From: Acidimicrobiia bacterium
GTDB taxonomy: Bacteria; Actinomycetota; Acidimicrobiia; Spongiisociales; UBA5794
Direction: 5' to 3'
Length of the DNA stretch: 64,000 nt
Assembly: GCA_036396535.1 (NCBI GenBank)
Contig: DASWKR010000051.1
Span: 44,593 to 108,592 of the forward strand
This document shows positions 42,983 through 52,487 of this stretch, one piece after another. The first letter of the stretch is position 1; each line of letters starts with the position of its first letter. The notes under the pieces were generated by a model. The model was not told the origin of the DNA, searched no databases, and saw only the letters and a list, made by a program, of their open reading frames with translations. The position numbers and the translations under genes were made by a program.

Positions 42983-44476
42983 TTGACAACTGCCGATCAT
43001 GCGAAGGTGAAGTCGAGGGAAAGATCACCTACGCCTGCCTGGTTGCGATCGCTACTCCTAGCGGTGATCGCCGTTAGTGGGACGGTCGCCACTGTCACGG
43101 TGGTGGCCAACGCCTCGGCGTCTTCCGCCGTCAAAGCGGAGGCAGAGCGCGCCCTTCTGATATCGGACATGCAGTCTGCTGTCCGCGTTGAGTCGGAGGC
43201 TGCGGCCCTGTTCGTGGCGGGTCTTCCCGGCTCCGATGCGATGGATGGCATGGAGAACGACATGGAGGGCATGACCGGAGAAGGACAGCACGGCTCGGAG
43301 ATGGGGGTTGACTCAGACGATCACGCTGCGTCTAGTGGGTCGGACCTCTCTGATCATCCCGATGTGGTAGCGGCTGCCGAGGCGTTTGCCGCCTCCGCCT
43401 CGAGAATCCGCTCTGAAGGGACAGCCGAGGAGAGGGTGAGGGCCGATGATGCGATCGAGGCCCACACCACCTTCCTTGCGTCCTTGACCCGCCTCAATGC
43501 TGCCGCTCACGGGGCAGAGGACGCAATGTCGCTCTACCACAACGACACCCAGCTCGTCGAGACCGAACTGAGGGTGGTAGTAGAGGACCTTCGTGATCAG
43601 ACGTCCCGGGGTCTGGCCGACGCAGTCGAACGGATCGAGCGCTCACAGACCCTGTTGACGGTCATCCTGCCGCTCGCCGCCGGCGCCGGCGCCGTGGCCG
43701 CTGTCGGCTTCTTCCGATCCCGAGCTGCCTGGCGACGTCTTCAGTTCCTCGAAGACCTGATGTTGGCGAAAGACCGGTTCATCGGAACAGTCAGCCATGA
43801 GCTGCGCACCCCTCTGGCCGCAATCGTGGGCTTTGCCGCGCTGCTGGGGTCGGAAGACATGAGCCTGGACGAGTCCGAGAGACGTGAGTACAACTCGCTG
43901 ATTCTCAACCAGGGCAACGAGGTGACCGCCATCGTCGAGGATCTGCTGGTCGCCGCCAGGGCCGAGATCGGAGAATTGACCATCGCCGACAAGCCGATCG
44001 ATCTCGGAGCACAACTGCGTCAGGTCTTCGAAGGGCTCACCTCACCGCTGAGCTCGGTCCGGGTGACCGGCCACAGGCTCGAGGCTTGGGGAGACCCGGG
44101 GCGGGTTCGGCAGATCATCAGGAACCTGTTGACCAATGCCGACCGTCATGGCGGAGAACACATCAGTGTCGAGTTGGCCGCAGAGGGTGCCAGAGCGGTG
44201 GTCAGGGTGTTGGACGATGGAGATCCGATCCCAGAGACTCAACGCGAGGCGATCTTCGAGCCCTACACGACCCTCACCACCGACAGTCCGGTGACCGGAT
44301 CGATCGGCCTCGGGCTGGCAGTGTCCCGACAGTTGGCGGTGTTGATGGGTGGTGATCTCCGATATGACCACCGCCACGGGCACAGCGTTTTTGAGCTCAG
44401 GTTGAGGCTCATCGACAGCGAAGCGCCGGTCCCGGCCGACGGGTTGAGAGATCATCGGTTCTCGACGGTCACCTAG
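42983..44476 (+). CDS. Orphan sensor histidine kinase with a Met/Asp/His-rich outer loop
   Basis: A 497-residue membrane kinase. Helix 1 (about 20-48), an extracytoplasmic domain (about 49-222), helix 2 (about 223-245), HisKA with His272 in GTVSHELRTPLAAI, and an HATPase domain (NLLTNADRHG, ASP-containing DDGDPIPETQ, GSIGLGLAVSRQL). Residues about 85-125 carry MDGMENDMEGM and further Met, Asp and His residues, a composition known from copper-handling proteins. No response regulator gene is adjacent. TTG at 42983 follows AAGG; GTG at 43007 is possible. Confidence 0.85.
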   Translation: MTTADHAKVKSRERSPTPAWLRSLLLAVIAVSGTVATVTVVANASASSAVKAEAERALLISDMQSAVRVESEAAALFVAGLPGSDAMDGMENDMEGMTGEGQHGSEMGVDSDDHAASSGSDLSDHPDVVAAAEAFAASASRIRSEGTAEERVRADDAIEAHTTFLASLTRLNAAAHGAEDAMSLYHNDTQLVETELRVVVEDLRDQTSRGLADAVERIERSQTLLTVILPLAAGAGAVAAVGFFRSRAAWRRLQFLEDLMLAKDRFIGTVSHELRTPLAAIVGFAALLGSEDMSLDESERREYNSLILNQGNEVTAIVEDLLVAARAEIGELTIADKPIDLGAQLRQVFEGLTSPLSSVRVTGHRLEAWGDPGRVRQIIRNLLTNADRHGGEHISVELAAEGARAVVRVLDDGDPIPETQREAIFEPYTTLTTDSPVTGSIGLGLAVSRQLAVLMGGDLRYDHRHGHSVFELRLRLIDSEAPVPADGLRDHRFSTVT

Positions 44477-44790
44477 TCCCGCGGTGCCCGGCCGGCAAAG
44501 AGCCGGCGGGACGGAGGATCCTCGCCGCCCGGTGAGGGAGCGTCCCGTCGATGGGGGTATCCAGCCTGGTAGAGGTCCACACCCCTCTGCGGGACGTACG
44601 ACCAGGGAGTCTTCGGCCCAACGCTGCTTGTTTCGCTTGATCTACGACTCCAAAATCGGCGCCCACGGCGACCAGCCCGCCGACACATATACCCGGCCGG
44701 ATCCAGCTCGGCAAGTTCAATGACGAATCACGCCAGGTGACCAGGCGACTGGTGTGACTCGACGAAACCCGCAACCGGAGTGCAGAGCCT
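44477..44790. other. Intergenic region after the histidine kinase
   Basis: Starts with a hairpin at 44476-44512 (outer GTCCC/GGGAC, inner GCCGGC-AAAGA-GCCGGC), a possible terminator for the kinase gene. The rest holds no recognised gene and leads into a dispersed att-type repeat at 44791. Confidence 0.4.
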
Positions 44791-44811
44791 GGGAGCCATG
44801 TTGGGAGCCAT
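44791..44811 (-). repeat. Dispersed att-type repeat, copy 2 (inverted)
   Basis: On the minus strand ATGGCTCCCAACATGGCTCC with flanks GTCCACCG and CGTCCAT further along (to about 44850), matching the order of elements around 58620-58680 with deletions. It lies in opposite orientation to copies 1 and 3 and immediately precedes the broken ABC permease gene. Confidence 0.5.
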
Positions 44812-44904
44812 TGCGTGTGCACTTCGATGGACGGCGGTGGACCCGCCCGCCACACCATCATCTGCGGATTCAGCCCGAGGGGCGTCCAAACCAGGGGAGG
44901 CGGG

Positions 44905-46334
44905 TCAGCCAATCGGCTGTCGGCTCATCACGGGTGGTTCACGTCCGGCGAGCAGCCAACCGCCGAGCGCCGCCGCAGAGGGCGTGCCGATGACAATGAG
45001 CAGGAGGTGGAGAACCGGCAGCCGGGCGAGGGTGCCGATGTCGTCGAGGTACCCGGCGCCGAGGACGATGAAAGCTGCTGCCCCGCCGAGGGTTACGCCG
45101 AGAGCCGCCAAAGCACCGGCCGTTGTGGCGGTCACCGCTCGTCGCAACGTGCTCGTCCCCCCCGTTGCAGCCAGGATCTGAAGGTCGCCCGCCGCTTCAC
45201 CGCGGATCAGCCCGACTGTCATGGCGAACACCCCAAGCGCGAGAACCATGCCGACGGCCGTCGCCCCGTACGCAGCCCGGCGAGACCGGCCTGGTGGTCA
45301 CGGGTCTCGATGGTGAGTCCGGCACCGGCCGCCAGGTCACGGGTCGACGCGAGCTCGTCGATGGTGAGTGGAGCGTCGGACTCGATGAGCCAACGACCGG
45401 ACGGCGCCGTCAGCCAGCCGCGTCGGCGCAGCGCTTCAGGAGTGACGAAGGTTCCCGGTGCGGACGTGTAGCGCCGGTCGATGGTCTCGGCAGTCATCAT
45501 GGGCTCGACCTTCCGTCGAGGCGCGTCCGCCGGCTGGGCGACACCAAGGATGGCGAGTTCTCCGGACTCGACCGACATGAACTCGGTCGCCGAGTCGAGG
45601 GCGTCGAGGTCGACTCCGTATGGGGCGAGCAACCTCGGTGTCGCCACATACGGCAGGCTCAGGTCAACCCAACCGTCGCCCATCCGCTTTACCAAGGTGA
45701 CGGCGATGCGACCGTCCGACGTAGCTTCGTATTCAAAGCCTGGATCGAGAGCCACGTCGAGTTCGGTCACGACGGCACCGTCGAAGATCGCGGCGATGCG
45801 ATCGACCTGGGATCGCATGGGGTCGAGCTGGGCGGGTTCAGGCACGAAGGACCGTCGAAGTCTCCCCTGATGAGAAGCTGGTTGTCGGCAAGGTTGCCGG
45901 CCTCGGCTGTGTGCTGTGCGGCGGTGGCGGCGACGACGATGGCAATCGGAATGCCCAGGGCCAGAGTGATGGCGGCCAGTGCCGCTGCCGACCGCGCCTG
46001 GTATCGCGCCAGGTCGCGAACCGCGATGCGAGGGGCGATCCGAAGCACGCCTGCCAACGAGGCCAACGGACGGATCCCCATCGGGGCTGAGAGCAGGACC
46101 CCCACAATGACTGTCGCCGTTCCGCCAACGAACAGTCCAACACTGCGCCAGTAGACGGCCCGGTCGTCGGCAACGGGCCCGGCCGCGAAGAGCGCACCCA
46201 CACCTCCGGCGATGAGGATTGCAGCCAGCGTGGCCGACCGGCGGACCGTCGCAGGGCGTTCGGGGCCGCCCCGACAGCGCGCCCACGATCGAACCCCGCG
46301 AGGCCACCCGAGCCGGCCACCAAGCGGCAAATGA
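44905..46334 (-). pseudogene. Broken paralogue of the FtsX/MacB-like permease
   Basis: The minus-strand reading, pieced over three frames, follows the last two-thirds of the permease at 14445-16925 nearly residue for residue (AAWWPARVASRGSIVGALSG; GPVADDRAVYWRSVGL; AITLALGIPIAIVVAATAAQ; TAEAGNLADNQLLIR; LAAGAGLTIETRDHQAGLA; ending REPPVMSRQPIG). Frame changes occur near 46262, 45862 and 45275. The 5-prime third is missing; homology ends at about 46334, where an unrelated plus-strand gene begins. There is no ATPase partner. A duplicate of the locus at 14-18 kb that has decayed. Confidence 0.85.
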
Positions 46335-46360
46335 CCATCCACAGCACCGGTGAGGCCGGT

Positions 46361-47061
46361 ATGACGAACGAAGAGCTGTGCCGCGGGCTCATCACCGCCG
46401 ACTCCGAGGCCGAGGTGATCAGCCTGCTGAAGCGATGCGGATACTGGGAAGACTCCAGCCTATGGCGCTACATCGGGGACAACGAAGCCAACTGGTCGAC
46501 GATCGGGAACCAGCAGAGAGATCCATCGCCGCCCTCGCGGAGAAGTTCATCAACGCTATTGACTCGGTATTGACGGACCTGTGCTATGCCGCCGGCAACG
46601 ATCCCAAGGGTCCCGACGCGCCGACCAGCATTCGCGAGGCAGTCGCTCGCTTCGAGGAGCAGGCTCCAAACCCGCAGGCCGATCACACCGGCAGGGTCGC
46701 GAACTGGCTCGACACCCAAGTCCGCGAGTACGCACGCAAGATCACACTGGCGGTGACCGAGGCCGAGGGCGCGCAGCCCAGCCTGAGCATCGCGGACATA
46801 GGCGAAGGGCAGACGCCGGACAGCATCCCCGACACCTTCATGTCCCTGAACAAGAGAAACAAGGTGGACATCCCGTTCGTTCAGGGGAAGTTCAACATGG
46901 GTGGCACCGTTGCCACGAGTCGGCCTCTTGTTCCCGCCGCCGCCGAAGTTCCGATCGGTGAGATCGCCATGAACGGCTACGCCGACTCGCGAGCTCCTGG
47001 TTCGGCCTCGAGCACGAAGACCGGGATGTGGCGATCGGTCCTCGACCGGTACTCGCCGTAG
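46361..47061 (+). pseudogene. Truncated, frameshifted GHKL-ATPase-like gene
   Basis: GTGAGG precedes ATG 46361 and the frame reads MTNEELCRGLITADSEAEVI and YWEDSSLWRYIGDNEANWST. A one-base loss near 46516-46520 then shifts to a frame with RSIAALAEKFINAIDSVL, LSIADIGEGQTPDSIPDTFM and IPFVQGKFNMGGT. The D-G-E-G-Q box and the NMGGTG-like turn are those of a GHKL (Hsp90/histidine-kinase-like) ATPase seen in large proteins of defence-type islands as far as I recall. Homology stops at about 46905 and the frame then runs antisense into the next gene to 47061. Non-functional remnant. Confidence 0.65.
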
Positions 47062-47429
47062 TCGGGCTGGACCTTCACGAACTCGCCGAACAGGCGCTCG
47101 TAGTCCTCGCCGTCGACCTGACGGGCCCTCACCCGGTGCCACCGGCCCGCCTCGCGGACGTCGGCCTCGAGGTGAGCACGCAGGTTCTTGGCCCAGGCCG
47201 GGTCCGAGTCGTCGCCGACGTTGCTGCCGACCACGGCCGGCCCGTCGGGCGTCGTCAAGTAGTTGAGCAGGACCCGCCTTCGCTCACCGGACTTGTGCCC
47301 CGTGGTCACCAGCTCGAGGACAGACATGCCCACCGCCCGCCTGCCGAGTCGGCCGCCGGTGGCATCCCACACCCATCGGTGGATCTTCCATATGGCGCGG
47401 TACCGCTTGCGGGAGTGAGGCTTTCTCAT
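46977..47429 (-). CDS. Deazaflavin (F420)-dependent nitroreductase family protein
   Basis: A 150-residue Ddn/PF04075-type protein: MSVLELVTTGHKSGERRRVL (20), VVGSNVGDDSDPAWAKNLRA (20), VRARQVDGEDYERLFGEFV. It binds coenzyme F420 and reduces quinones or nitro-compounds; the physiological substrate is unknown. Complete, with ATG at 47429. The tail overlaps the antisense end of the broken GHKL gene. It is followed closely by the epimerase gene on the same strand (15 bases upstream), so the two are probably one operon. Confidence 0.88.
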   Translation of the reverse strand: MRKPHSRKRYRAIWKIHRWVWDATGGRLGRRAVGMSVLELVTTGHKSGERRRVLLNYLTTPDGPAVVGSNVGDDSDPAWAKNLRAHLEADVREAGRWHRVRARQVDGEDYERLFGEFVKVQPDYGEYRSRTDRHIPVFVLEAEPGARESA

Positions 47430-47444
47430 CGTGGCTCCTGTCGG

Positions 47445-48026
47445 TCAGTCGTCGACGATCGCAAAGACGCCGGGCACCGCATCCAGAGAGGCCACCGTGC
47501 GCCGGGCCGCCTCGTCCACGTGGATCCGCGGCGGGTCGGGCGGGCGGGCGGGGTGGTACGTTCCCGGCCCGTAGAACTGCCCATACCGCAGCACGACCCC
47601 TGGATAGCTGAGGACCGCCTTCTCGAGCTCCTCCACGGCGGCGCCCCCATCGCCGGGGAGCGCCCAGGCGACGCTCTGCGCGATGAAACGGGAAACGTCG
47701 ACGGCGAGCGCCGCGGCGACCAGATTGCGGGTGCCTACCCGCCGGATCCGGTTGTGCGATGTCGCGAAATCCTCGAAGCGGGCGAAGTCGTCGGGGAGGT
47801 CGGTTAGTTGGTGCATGACGACGTCGGGTTGGGCCCGCGCCACGGCTGCGGCGAGTCCCGCGGCGTCGAACACGTCGCAAACGACCGGCTCGGCGCCGAC
47901 CTCGATCAACGCTGCCACTTTGGAGCGAGATCGAGTCATACCGATGACCTCGTGGTCCGCCTCTACCAGCAACGGCACCAGTCGTGACCCGATCACGCCC
48001 GTCGCTCCGGCCACGAACACTCTCAC
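47445..48026 (-). CDS. NAD(P)-dependent epimerase/dehydratase-like protein
   Basis: A 193-residue short extended-SDR. N-terminal Rossmann motif VAGATGVIGSRLVPLLVEAD (20) is intact, followed by VVCDVFDAAGLAAAV and GTRNLVAAAL. The usual catalytic YxxxK is not visible: SQSVAWALPGDGG replaces it. It is shorter than typical epimerases (about 300). Together with VHVDEAARRTVASL-like C-terminal sequence (IHVDEAARRTVASLDAV) it fits a subgroup of atypical SDRs. Reaction unknown; first gene of a likely operon with the nitroreductase. Confidence 0.82.
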   Translation of the reverse strand: MRVFVAGATGVIGSRLVPLLVEADHEVIGMTRSRSKVAALIEVGAEPVVCDVFDAAGLAAAVARAQPDVVMHQLTDLPDDFARFEDFATSHNRIRRVGTRNLVAAALAVDVSRFIAQSVAWALPGDGGAAVEELEKAVLSYPGVVLRYGQFYGPGTYHPARPPDPPRIHVDEAARRTVASLDAVPGVFAIVDD

Positions 48027-48363
48027 AACTTGCCGAGTCTACGGCCCCGGGCACCGAGGCCTGAGGCGACGACCGGATCGTCACCGCCATCCGCTCGCGC
48101 AGCCGGGAGCGCGGCCCGACTCGTTGGCCCCCGGGTGCCCGCTCCTGGTCGAGCATCACACCGGAACAGACGCACCGATGGACCGGCGTGTATGGGGTCG
48201 AGGCGGAAGCCGTCCGGCAGGCGACCCACGGAGTCGACAAAGGTCTCCCGGGCCGTCGCGGCGGCAGGGCGACCGGTACGATCTCCACCGCCGGGTCCCC
48301 ACACCGTCACCGAGTTTTCGACGAACGGGCCACCCCGGCTCGGTGGTGACAGAGGAGCGGCGT
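48027..48363. other. Divergent intergenic region
   Basis: About 340 bases between the epimerase start (minus) and the GMC oxidase start (plus). No gene recognised; the plus frame upstream of the oxidase remains open but is Arg/Pro-rich. It must contain both promoters; I could not pick them out with confidence. Confidence 0.4.
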
Positions 48364-50757
48364 ATGGCGGCAGAGCACTTCGACATCGTCGTGGTCGGAT
48401 CCGGATTCGGCGGATCCGTCGCGGCGGAGCGCCTCGCTCGCGGCGGCAAGCGGGTCTGCGTGCTGGAACGGGGGAAGGCCTATCCCCCTGGATCGTTCCC
48501 GAGAACACCACGCGACATGGGGGCCAACTTCTGGGATCCCGCGGCCGGGCTCCACGGCATGTTTCACCTGTGGTCGTTCAGGGACGTGGAAGCGCTGGTG
48601 TCGAGCGGGCTCGGAGGAGGCTCCCTCATCTACGCCAACGTGCTGATCCGCAAAGACGAGCGCTGGTTCGTGAAGGAAGACCCCTTCGGGAGCGGCTTCG
48701 AGCACTGGCCGATCGGCCGCGACGACCTCGAGCCCCACTACGACCGCGTGGAGCAGATGCTGGGAGCCACGCCGTTCCCGTACCGGGACGCCCCCAAGAC
48801 GGTCGCGATGCGGATTGCCGCCGAACGGCTGGGCATGGAGGTGCACCTGCCCAACCTGGCCGTGAGCTTCGCGCCGGCAGACGGCGTCGCCCGCCCCGGT
48901 GTCGCCGTCGCCGACCTCGACTACCCCAACCTCCACGGGATGTCCCGCCGCACCTGCCGCCTCTGCGGCGAGTGCGACATCGGCTGCAACGATGGAGCGA
49001 AGAACACCCTCGACCACACCTACCTGTCGTCGGCTGCCACCGCCGGAGCGGATATCCGGACCCGCAGCGAGGTCAGACGGATCCGGCCCCGTGACGAACG
49101 CGGCTACGACATCGAGTACGTGGCGTTCGGTCCCGAGCACGAGGGCCGCAAGACCAACGTGTCGAAGCTGCCGCACGTCGCGTTGACAGCAGACCGCCTG
49201 ATCTTGGCTGCAGGCGCCGTCGCCACGCCATACCTGCTGCTGCGCAACCGGAGCAACTTCCCGGCGCTCGGGGAGGCTCTCGGCACCCGGTTCTCCGGCA
49301 ACGGCGACCTCCTTACGCTGGCCATGCGTGCCAAGGATGGCAGGACGCCCCGCATCCTCGATGCCGCCCGCGGCCCCGTCATCACCTCGGCCATTCGGGT
49401 ACCCGACGCGGTCGACGGCGGCGATGGACGGGGTTACTACGTCGAGGACGCCGGATTCCCGACCTTCGTGGAATGGATCCTCGAGACGCAGACCACGCCG
49501 TCCACCCTGCGCCGGCTGGCCGGCTTCGGCTGGCGGAGGGTCAAGGCGCGACTCGGCCGCGATCCCGACAGCGATCTCTCCGCCGAGATCACCCAGGTGA
49601 TCGGCGACGCCGCGCTGTCTTCGACCTCGATGCCGCTTCTCGGCATGGGCCGCGACATCCCCGACGGGCGGCTCTCGATGCGGCGCGGCCACCTCCAGGT
49701 CGACTGGGACATGGAGACCTCTCGCGAGTTCTTCGAGCGGATGCGCGCCACGATGCGGGACATCGCGGGTGCGCTCGGAGCCGAGCACCGCGACAACCTG
49801 CTGTGGCGATTCAAGCGCGTCATCACCGTTCATCCAGTCGGAGGTGCTCCGATGGGTCGCCACGTTGGCGAGGGCGTCGTCGACGAGTACGGCCAGTCGT
49901 TCGCGTATCCCGGGCTCCACGTGGTGGACGGTGCGGCCATGCCGGGGCCGGTCGGGGCGAACCCGTCGCTCACGATCGCCGCCTTCGCCGACCGGGCCGC
50001 CGAACGGATCCTCGAGACCGACGAGCGAGCCGCTCCGCCACACCGCCATACCGTGGCAACCGAACCGGCTCCGCCTAGGGTGACGGCCATCGAGTCCGAC
50101 CAGGCACCGACCAACACCGAGACCACGACGCTCTCGTTCACCGAGGAGATGAAGGGACACGTGTCGCTCGGCGACCTCCCCTTCGAGGAAGGGGCCCGCC
50201 GCGGCGAGGACGACGACAACTTCCTCATGTTCCGCCTCACCATCGAGCTCGTCGACGTCGAACGATTCGTCGCCGAGGCCGAGCACGAGGGAAGCGCCTC
50301 CGGGTGGGTGCAGTGCGAGATGCTGGGAGGCCGATTGTCAATCGAGTCCGGCGTGTTCAACCTGTTCGTCGACGCCGCCGACCCCGGCGTGAGCCGGATG
50401 CTGTATCGCCTGTGGTTCGCAGACAGCGTCGGCAACCCCCTGACCCTCACGGGATTCAAGACAGTGCGCGACGACCCCGGCTTCGACACTTGGTCGGACA
50501 CCTCGACGCTCTACGTGAAGGTCCTGCAAGGCCGCATCCGCCCCGAGGACGACGACGACGCCGAGGTGGTGGCGACGGGCGTACTGAGGATCCACTTGCT
50601 CGACTTCGCCCAGCAGCTCACCACGTTCCGCGTGTCCGGTCCCGGCGCCGGAGCCAGGATGGGAGCGCTCACGGCGTTCGGGCGTCTCTTCCTCGGAGAG
50701 CTGTGGGACGTCTACGGGCCACCGATGGAGGGGGCGGACGACCGGGGGACGTCGTGA
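48364..50757 (+). CDS. GMC oxidoreductase (cholesterol-oxidase-like) with C-terminal extra domain
   Basis: A 797-residue flavoenzyme. FAD motif VVVGSGFGGSVAAERLA (about 9-25), SSGLGGGSLIYANVLI, the Cys-rich CRLCGECDIGCNDGAKNTLD (20) typical of cholesterol-oxidase-like GMC members, and the C-terminal active-site segments VHPVGGAPMG and GPVGANPSLTIAA. From about residue 590 a second domain follows (LSFTEEMKGHVSLGDLPFEE, 20), which I recall as part of larger GMC-hydrolase fusions in other bacteria. Probable oxidation of a sterol or other lipid alcohol. ATG at 48364 follows GAGGAG; its stop overlaps the next gene by GTGA. Confidence 0.88.
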   Translation: MAAEHFDIVVVGSGFGGSVAAERLARGGKRVCVLERGKAYPPGSFPRTPRDMGANFWDPAAGLHGMFHLWSFRDVEALVSSGLGGGSLIYANVLIRKDERWFVKEDPFGSGFEHWPIGRDDLEPHYDRVEQMLGATPFPYRDAPKTVAMRIAAERLGMEVHLPNLAVSFAPADGVARPGVAVADLDYPNLHGMSRRTCRLCGECDIGCNDGAKNTLDHTYLSSAATAGADIRTRSEVRRIRPRDERGYDIEYVAFGPEHEGRKTNVSKLPHVALTADRLILAAGAVATPYLLLRNRSNFPALGEALGTRFSGNGDLLTLAMRAKDGRTPRILDAARGPVITSAIRVPDAVDGGDGRGYYVEDAGFPTFVEWILETQTTPSTLRRLAGFGWRRVKARLGRDPDSDLSAEITQVIGDAALSSTSMPLLGMGRDIPDGRLSMRRGHLQVDWDMETSREFFERMRATMRDIAGALGAEHRDNLLWRFKRVITVHPVGGAPMGRHVGEGVVDEYGQSFAYPGLHVVDGAAMPGPVGANPSLTIAAFADRAAERILETDERAAPPHRHTVATEPAPPRVTAIESDQAPTNTETTTLSFTEEMKGHVSLGDLPFEEGARRGEDDDNFLMFRLTIELVDVERFVAEAEHEGSASGWVQCEMLGGRLSIESGVFNLFVDAADPGVSRMLYRLWFADSVGNPLTLTGFKTVRDDPGFDTWSDTSTLYVKVLQGRIRPEDDDDAEVVATGVLRIHLLDFAQQLTTFRVSGPGAGARMGALTAFGRLFLGELWDVYGPPMEGADDRGTS

Positions 50758-52487
50758 CGGCTCCTCGCCGCCCCGCATCCGATCGTCCCAGCGACCTGGG
50801 CTTCGTACCCCAGCCGATGGTCGAGTGGCTGTCGCCCGGGGAGCTGCTGAGCGCGGCGCTGCGTGTGATGCTCTCGTCGGTCTTCGGGGCCTATGCCGAC
50901 AAGCGGGAGCTGCAAGGTGTCTGGCCGCTCGGCGACGCGCTCGACTACTCGAGTCGCGAGGATCTCTGGATCGACTACGTCGCCGACGTCGCCGACGGAT
51001 TCGACGCCACGATTACGGTGGCCTCGGTGCTCGCCTCGCCCGAGATCGACCTCGCCTCGCCCGAGGGACCCTCGTATCGGACGCGGCGCGGCGACGTGCT
51101 CGTGATGGGTGGCGACCAGGTGTATCCGAGCGCCGACTATCGCAACTACCGCAACCGCCTGATCGGGCCCTACCGGGCAGCGCTACCTGCCGTCAACGGG
51201 CGGGCGCCCGACCTCTTCGCCATCCCCGGCAACCACGACTGGTACGACGGGCTGACCGCGTTCCTCCGGGTGTTCTGCCAAGGGGAAGCCATCGGCGGGT
51301 GGCAAACGCGCCAGCGACGCAGCTATTTCGCGCTCCAGCTGCCCCATCGATGGTGGTTGTGCGGCATCGACATCCAGTTCGAGTCGTACCTCGACCCGTC
51401 GCAGCTCCTGTACTTCCGCGAGAGGGTGGGGAGCCAACTGCAGCCGGGCGACTCGGTCATTGTGTGTGCGGCGACACCGAGCTGGGTCGACGCCAACACC
51501 GGCGAGCCCGACGCGTACGAGAACATCGACCTCCTCGAACGCGAGATCGTGAAGCCCCGGGGTGCCGCCATTCGGCTCGTGATCGCCGGCGACAAGCACC
51601 ACTACGCCCGGTACGCGGCCGCCGAAGGGGATTCACAGCGGATCACGTCGGGTGGCGGGGGCGCCTACCTGGCCGCCACCCACCAGCTCCCCGAGTCGAT
51701 CGAGGTCCCTCCCCCGGATTCGACCGACATGGAGAAGTCGGCGCCCACCAAGTACAAGCTCGCCAAGGCGTATCCCGCCAAGGCGACGTCGCGGCGTCTC
51801 CGCATCGGGGTTCTGCGCCTGCCGTTCCAGAACGGATCGTTCTGGGGTCTCGTCGCCCTCACCTACCTGATCGTCGGCTGGAGCGTCATCCTCGGCCTCC
51901 GGGTCGGCGCCGAAGGCTTCGCCGACCTGCTGCGCAGCGTGCACTGGAGCTCACTGGTGAGCGGGCTCTTCGCCCGCCCGGTCGGCTTCGTGATGGCGAT
52001 CGGCCTCATCGCCGGCCTCGCCGCCTTCAACCAGTCACCCCAGCAGGTGAAGCGCTGGGCCTTCGGCGCCGGGCACGGCGTCGCCCATCTCATGCTCGTC
52101 TTGGCGACGATCCTGGCAGCGGCACGACTGTTCGCCGACCTCGGAGACGGCCTGCTCCTCCTCGGCGTGACCCTCGTCCTCGGGACCGTCGGCGGGTTGC
52201 TCGGCTCGTGGCTCGTGGCCATCTACCTCCTCGTGGCCGACCACTTCCGCTGCAACATCAACGAGGTGTTCGCCGCCCAGCACATCGAGGGCTACAACAA
52301 CTTCGTCCGGATGCACATCGCCACCGACGGCAGCCTCACCCTCCACCCGGTACGGATCCAGAAGGTGGTTCGCTGGCAGTTCGCCCCCGACGGCGACGAC
52401 CACGCCCCGTGGTTCGTCCCCAAGACCGATCCTCCCGACCCCAAGCTGATCGAGCCGCCGATCCGGCTGGAGCCGCTCAGGCGGTAA
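50754..52487 (+). CDS. Membrane-attached metallophosphoesterase
   Basis: A 577-residue protein. The N-terminal catalytic domain (about 105-330) shows the calcineurin-like motifs VMGGDQVYPSADY, IPGNHDWYDG and IAGDKHHYARY; the usual first D-x-H motif is not obvious. About five membrane helices occupy residues about 360-480 (LVALTYLIVGWSVILGL and others), then a soluble tail. The GTG at 50754 overlaps the GMC oxidase stop, so they are co-translated. Substrate is unknown; the context suggests a lipid phosphate. It ends 11 bases inside the convergent hydrolase gene. Confidence 0.85.
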   Translation: MTAPRRPASDRPSDLGFVPQPMVEWLSPGELLSAALRVMLSSVFGAYADKRELQGVWPLGDALDYSSREDLWIDYVADVADGFDATITVASVLASPEIDLASPEGPSYRTRRGDVLVMGGDQVYPSADYRNYRNRLIGPYRAALPAVNGRAPDLFAIPGNHDWYDGLTAFLRVFCQGEAIGGWQTRQRRSYFALQLPHRWWLCGIDIQFESYLDPSQLLYFRERVGSQLQPGDSVIVCAATPSWVDANTGEPDAYENIDLLEREIVKPRGAAIRLVIAGDKHHYARYAAAEGDSQRITSGGGGAYLAATHQLPESIEVPPPDSTDMEKSAPTKYKLAKAYPAKATSRRLRIGVLRLPFQNGSFWGLVALTYLIVGWSVILGLRVGAEGFADLLRSVHWSSLVSGLFARPVGFVMAIGLIAGLAAFNQSPQQVKRWAFGAGHGVAHLMLVLATILAAARLFADLGDGLLLLGVTLVLGTVGGLLGSWLVAIYLLVADHFRCNINEVFAAQHIEGYNNFVRMHIATDGSLTLHPVRIQKVVRWQFAPDGDDHAPWFVPKTDPPDPKLIEPPIRLEPLRR

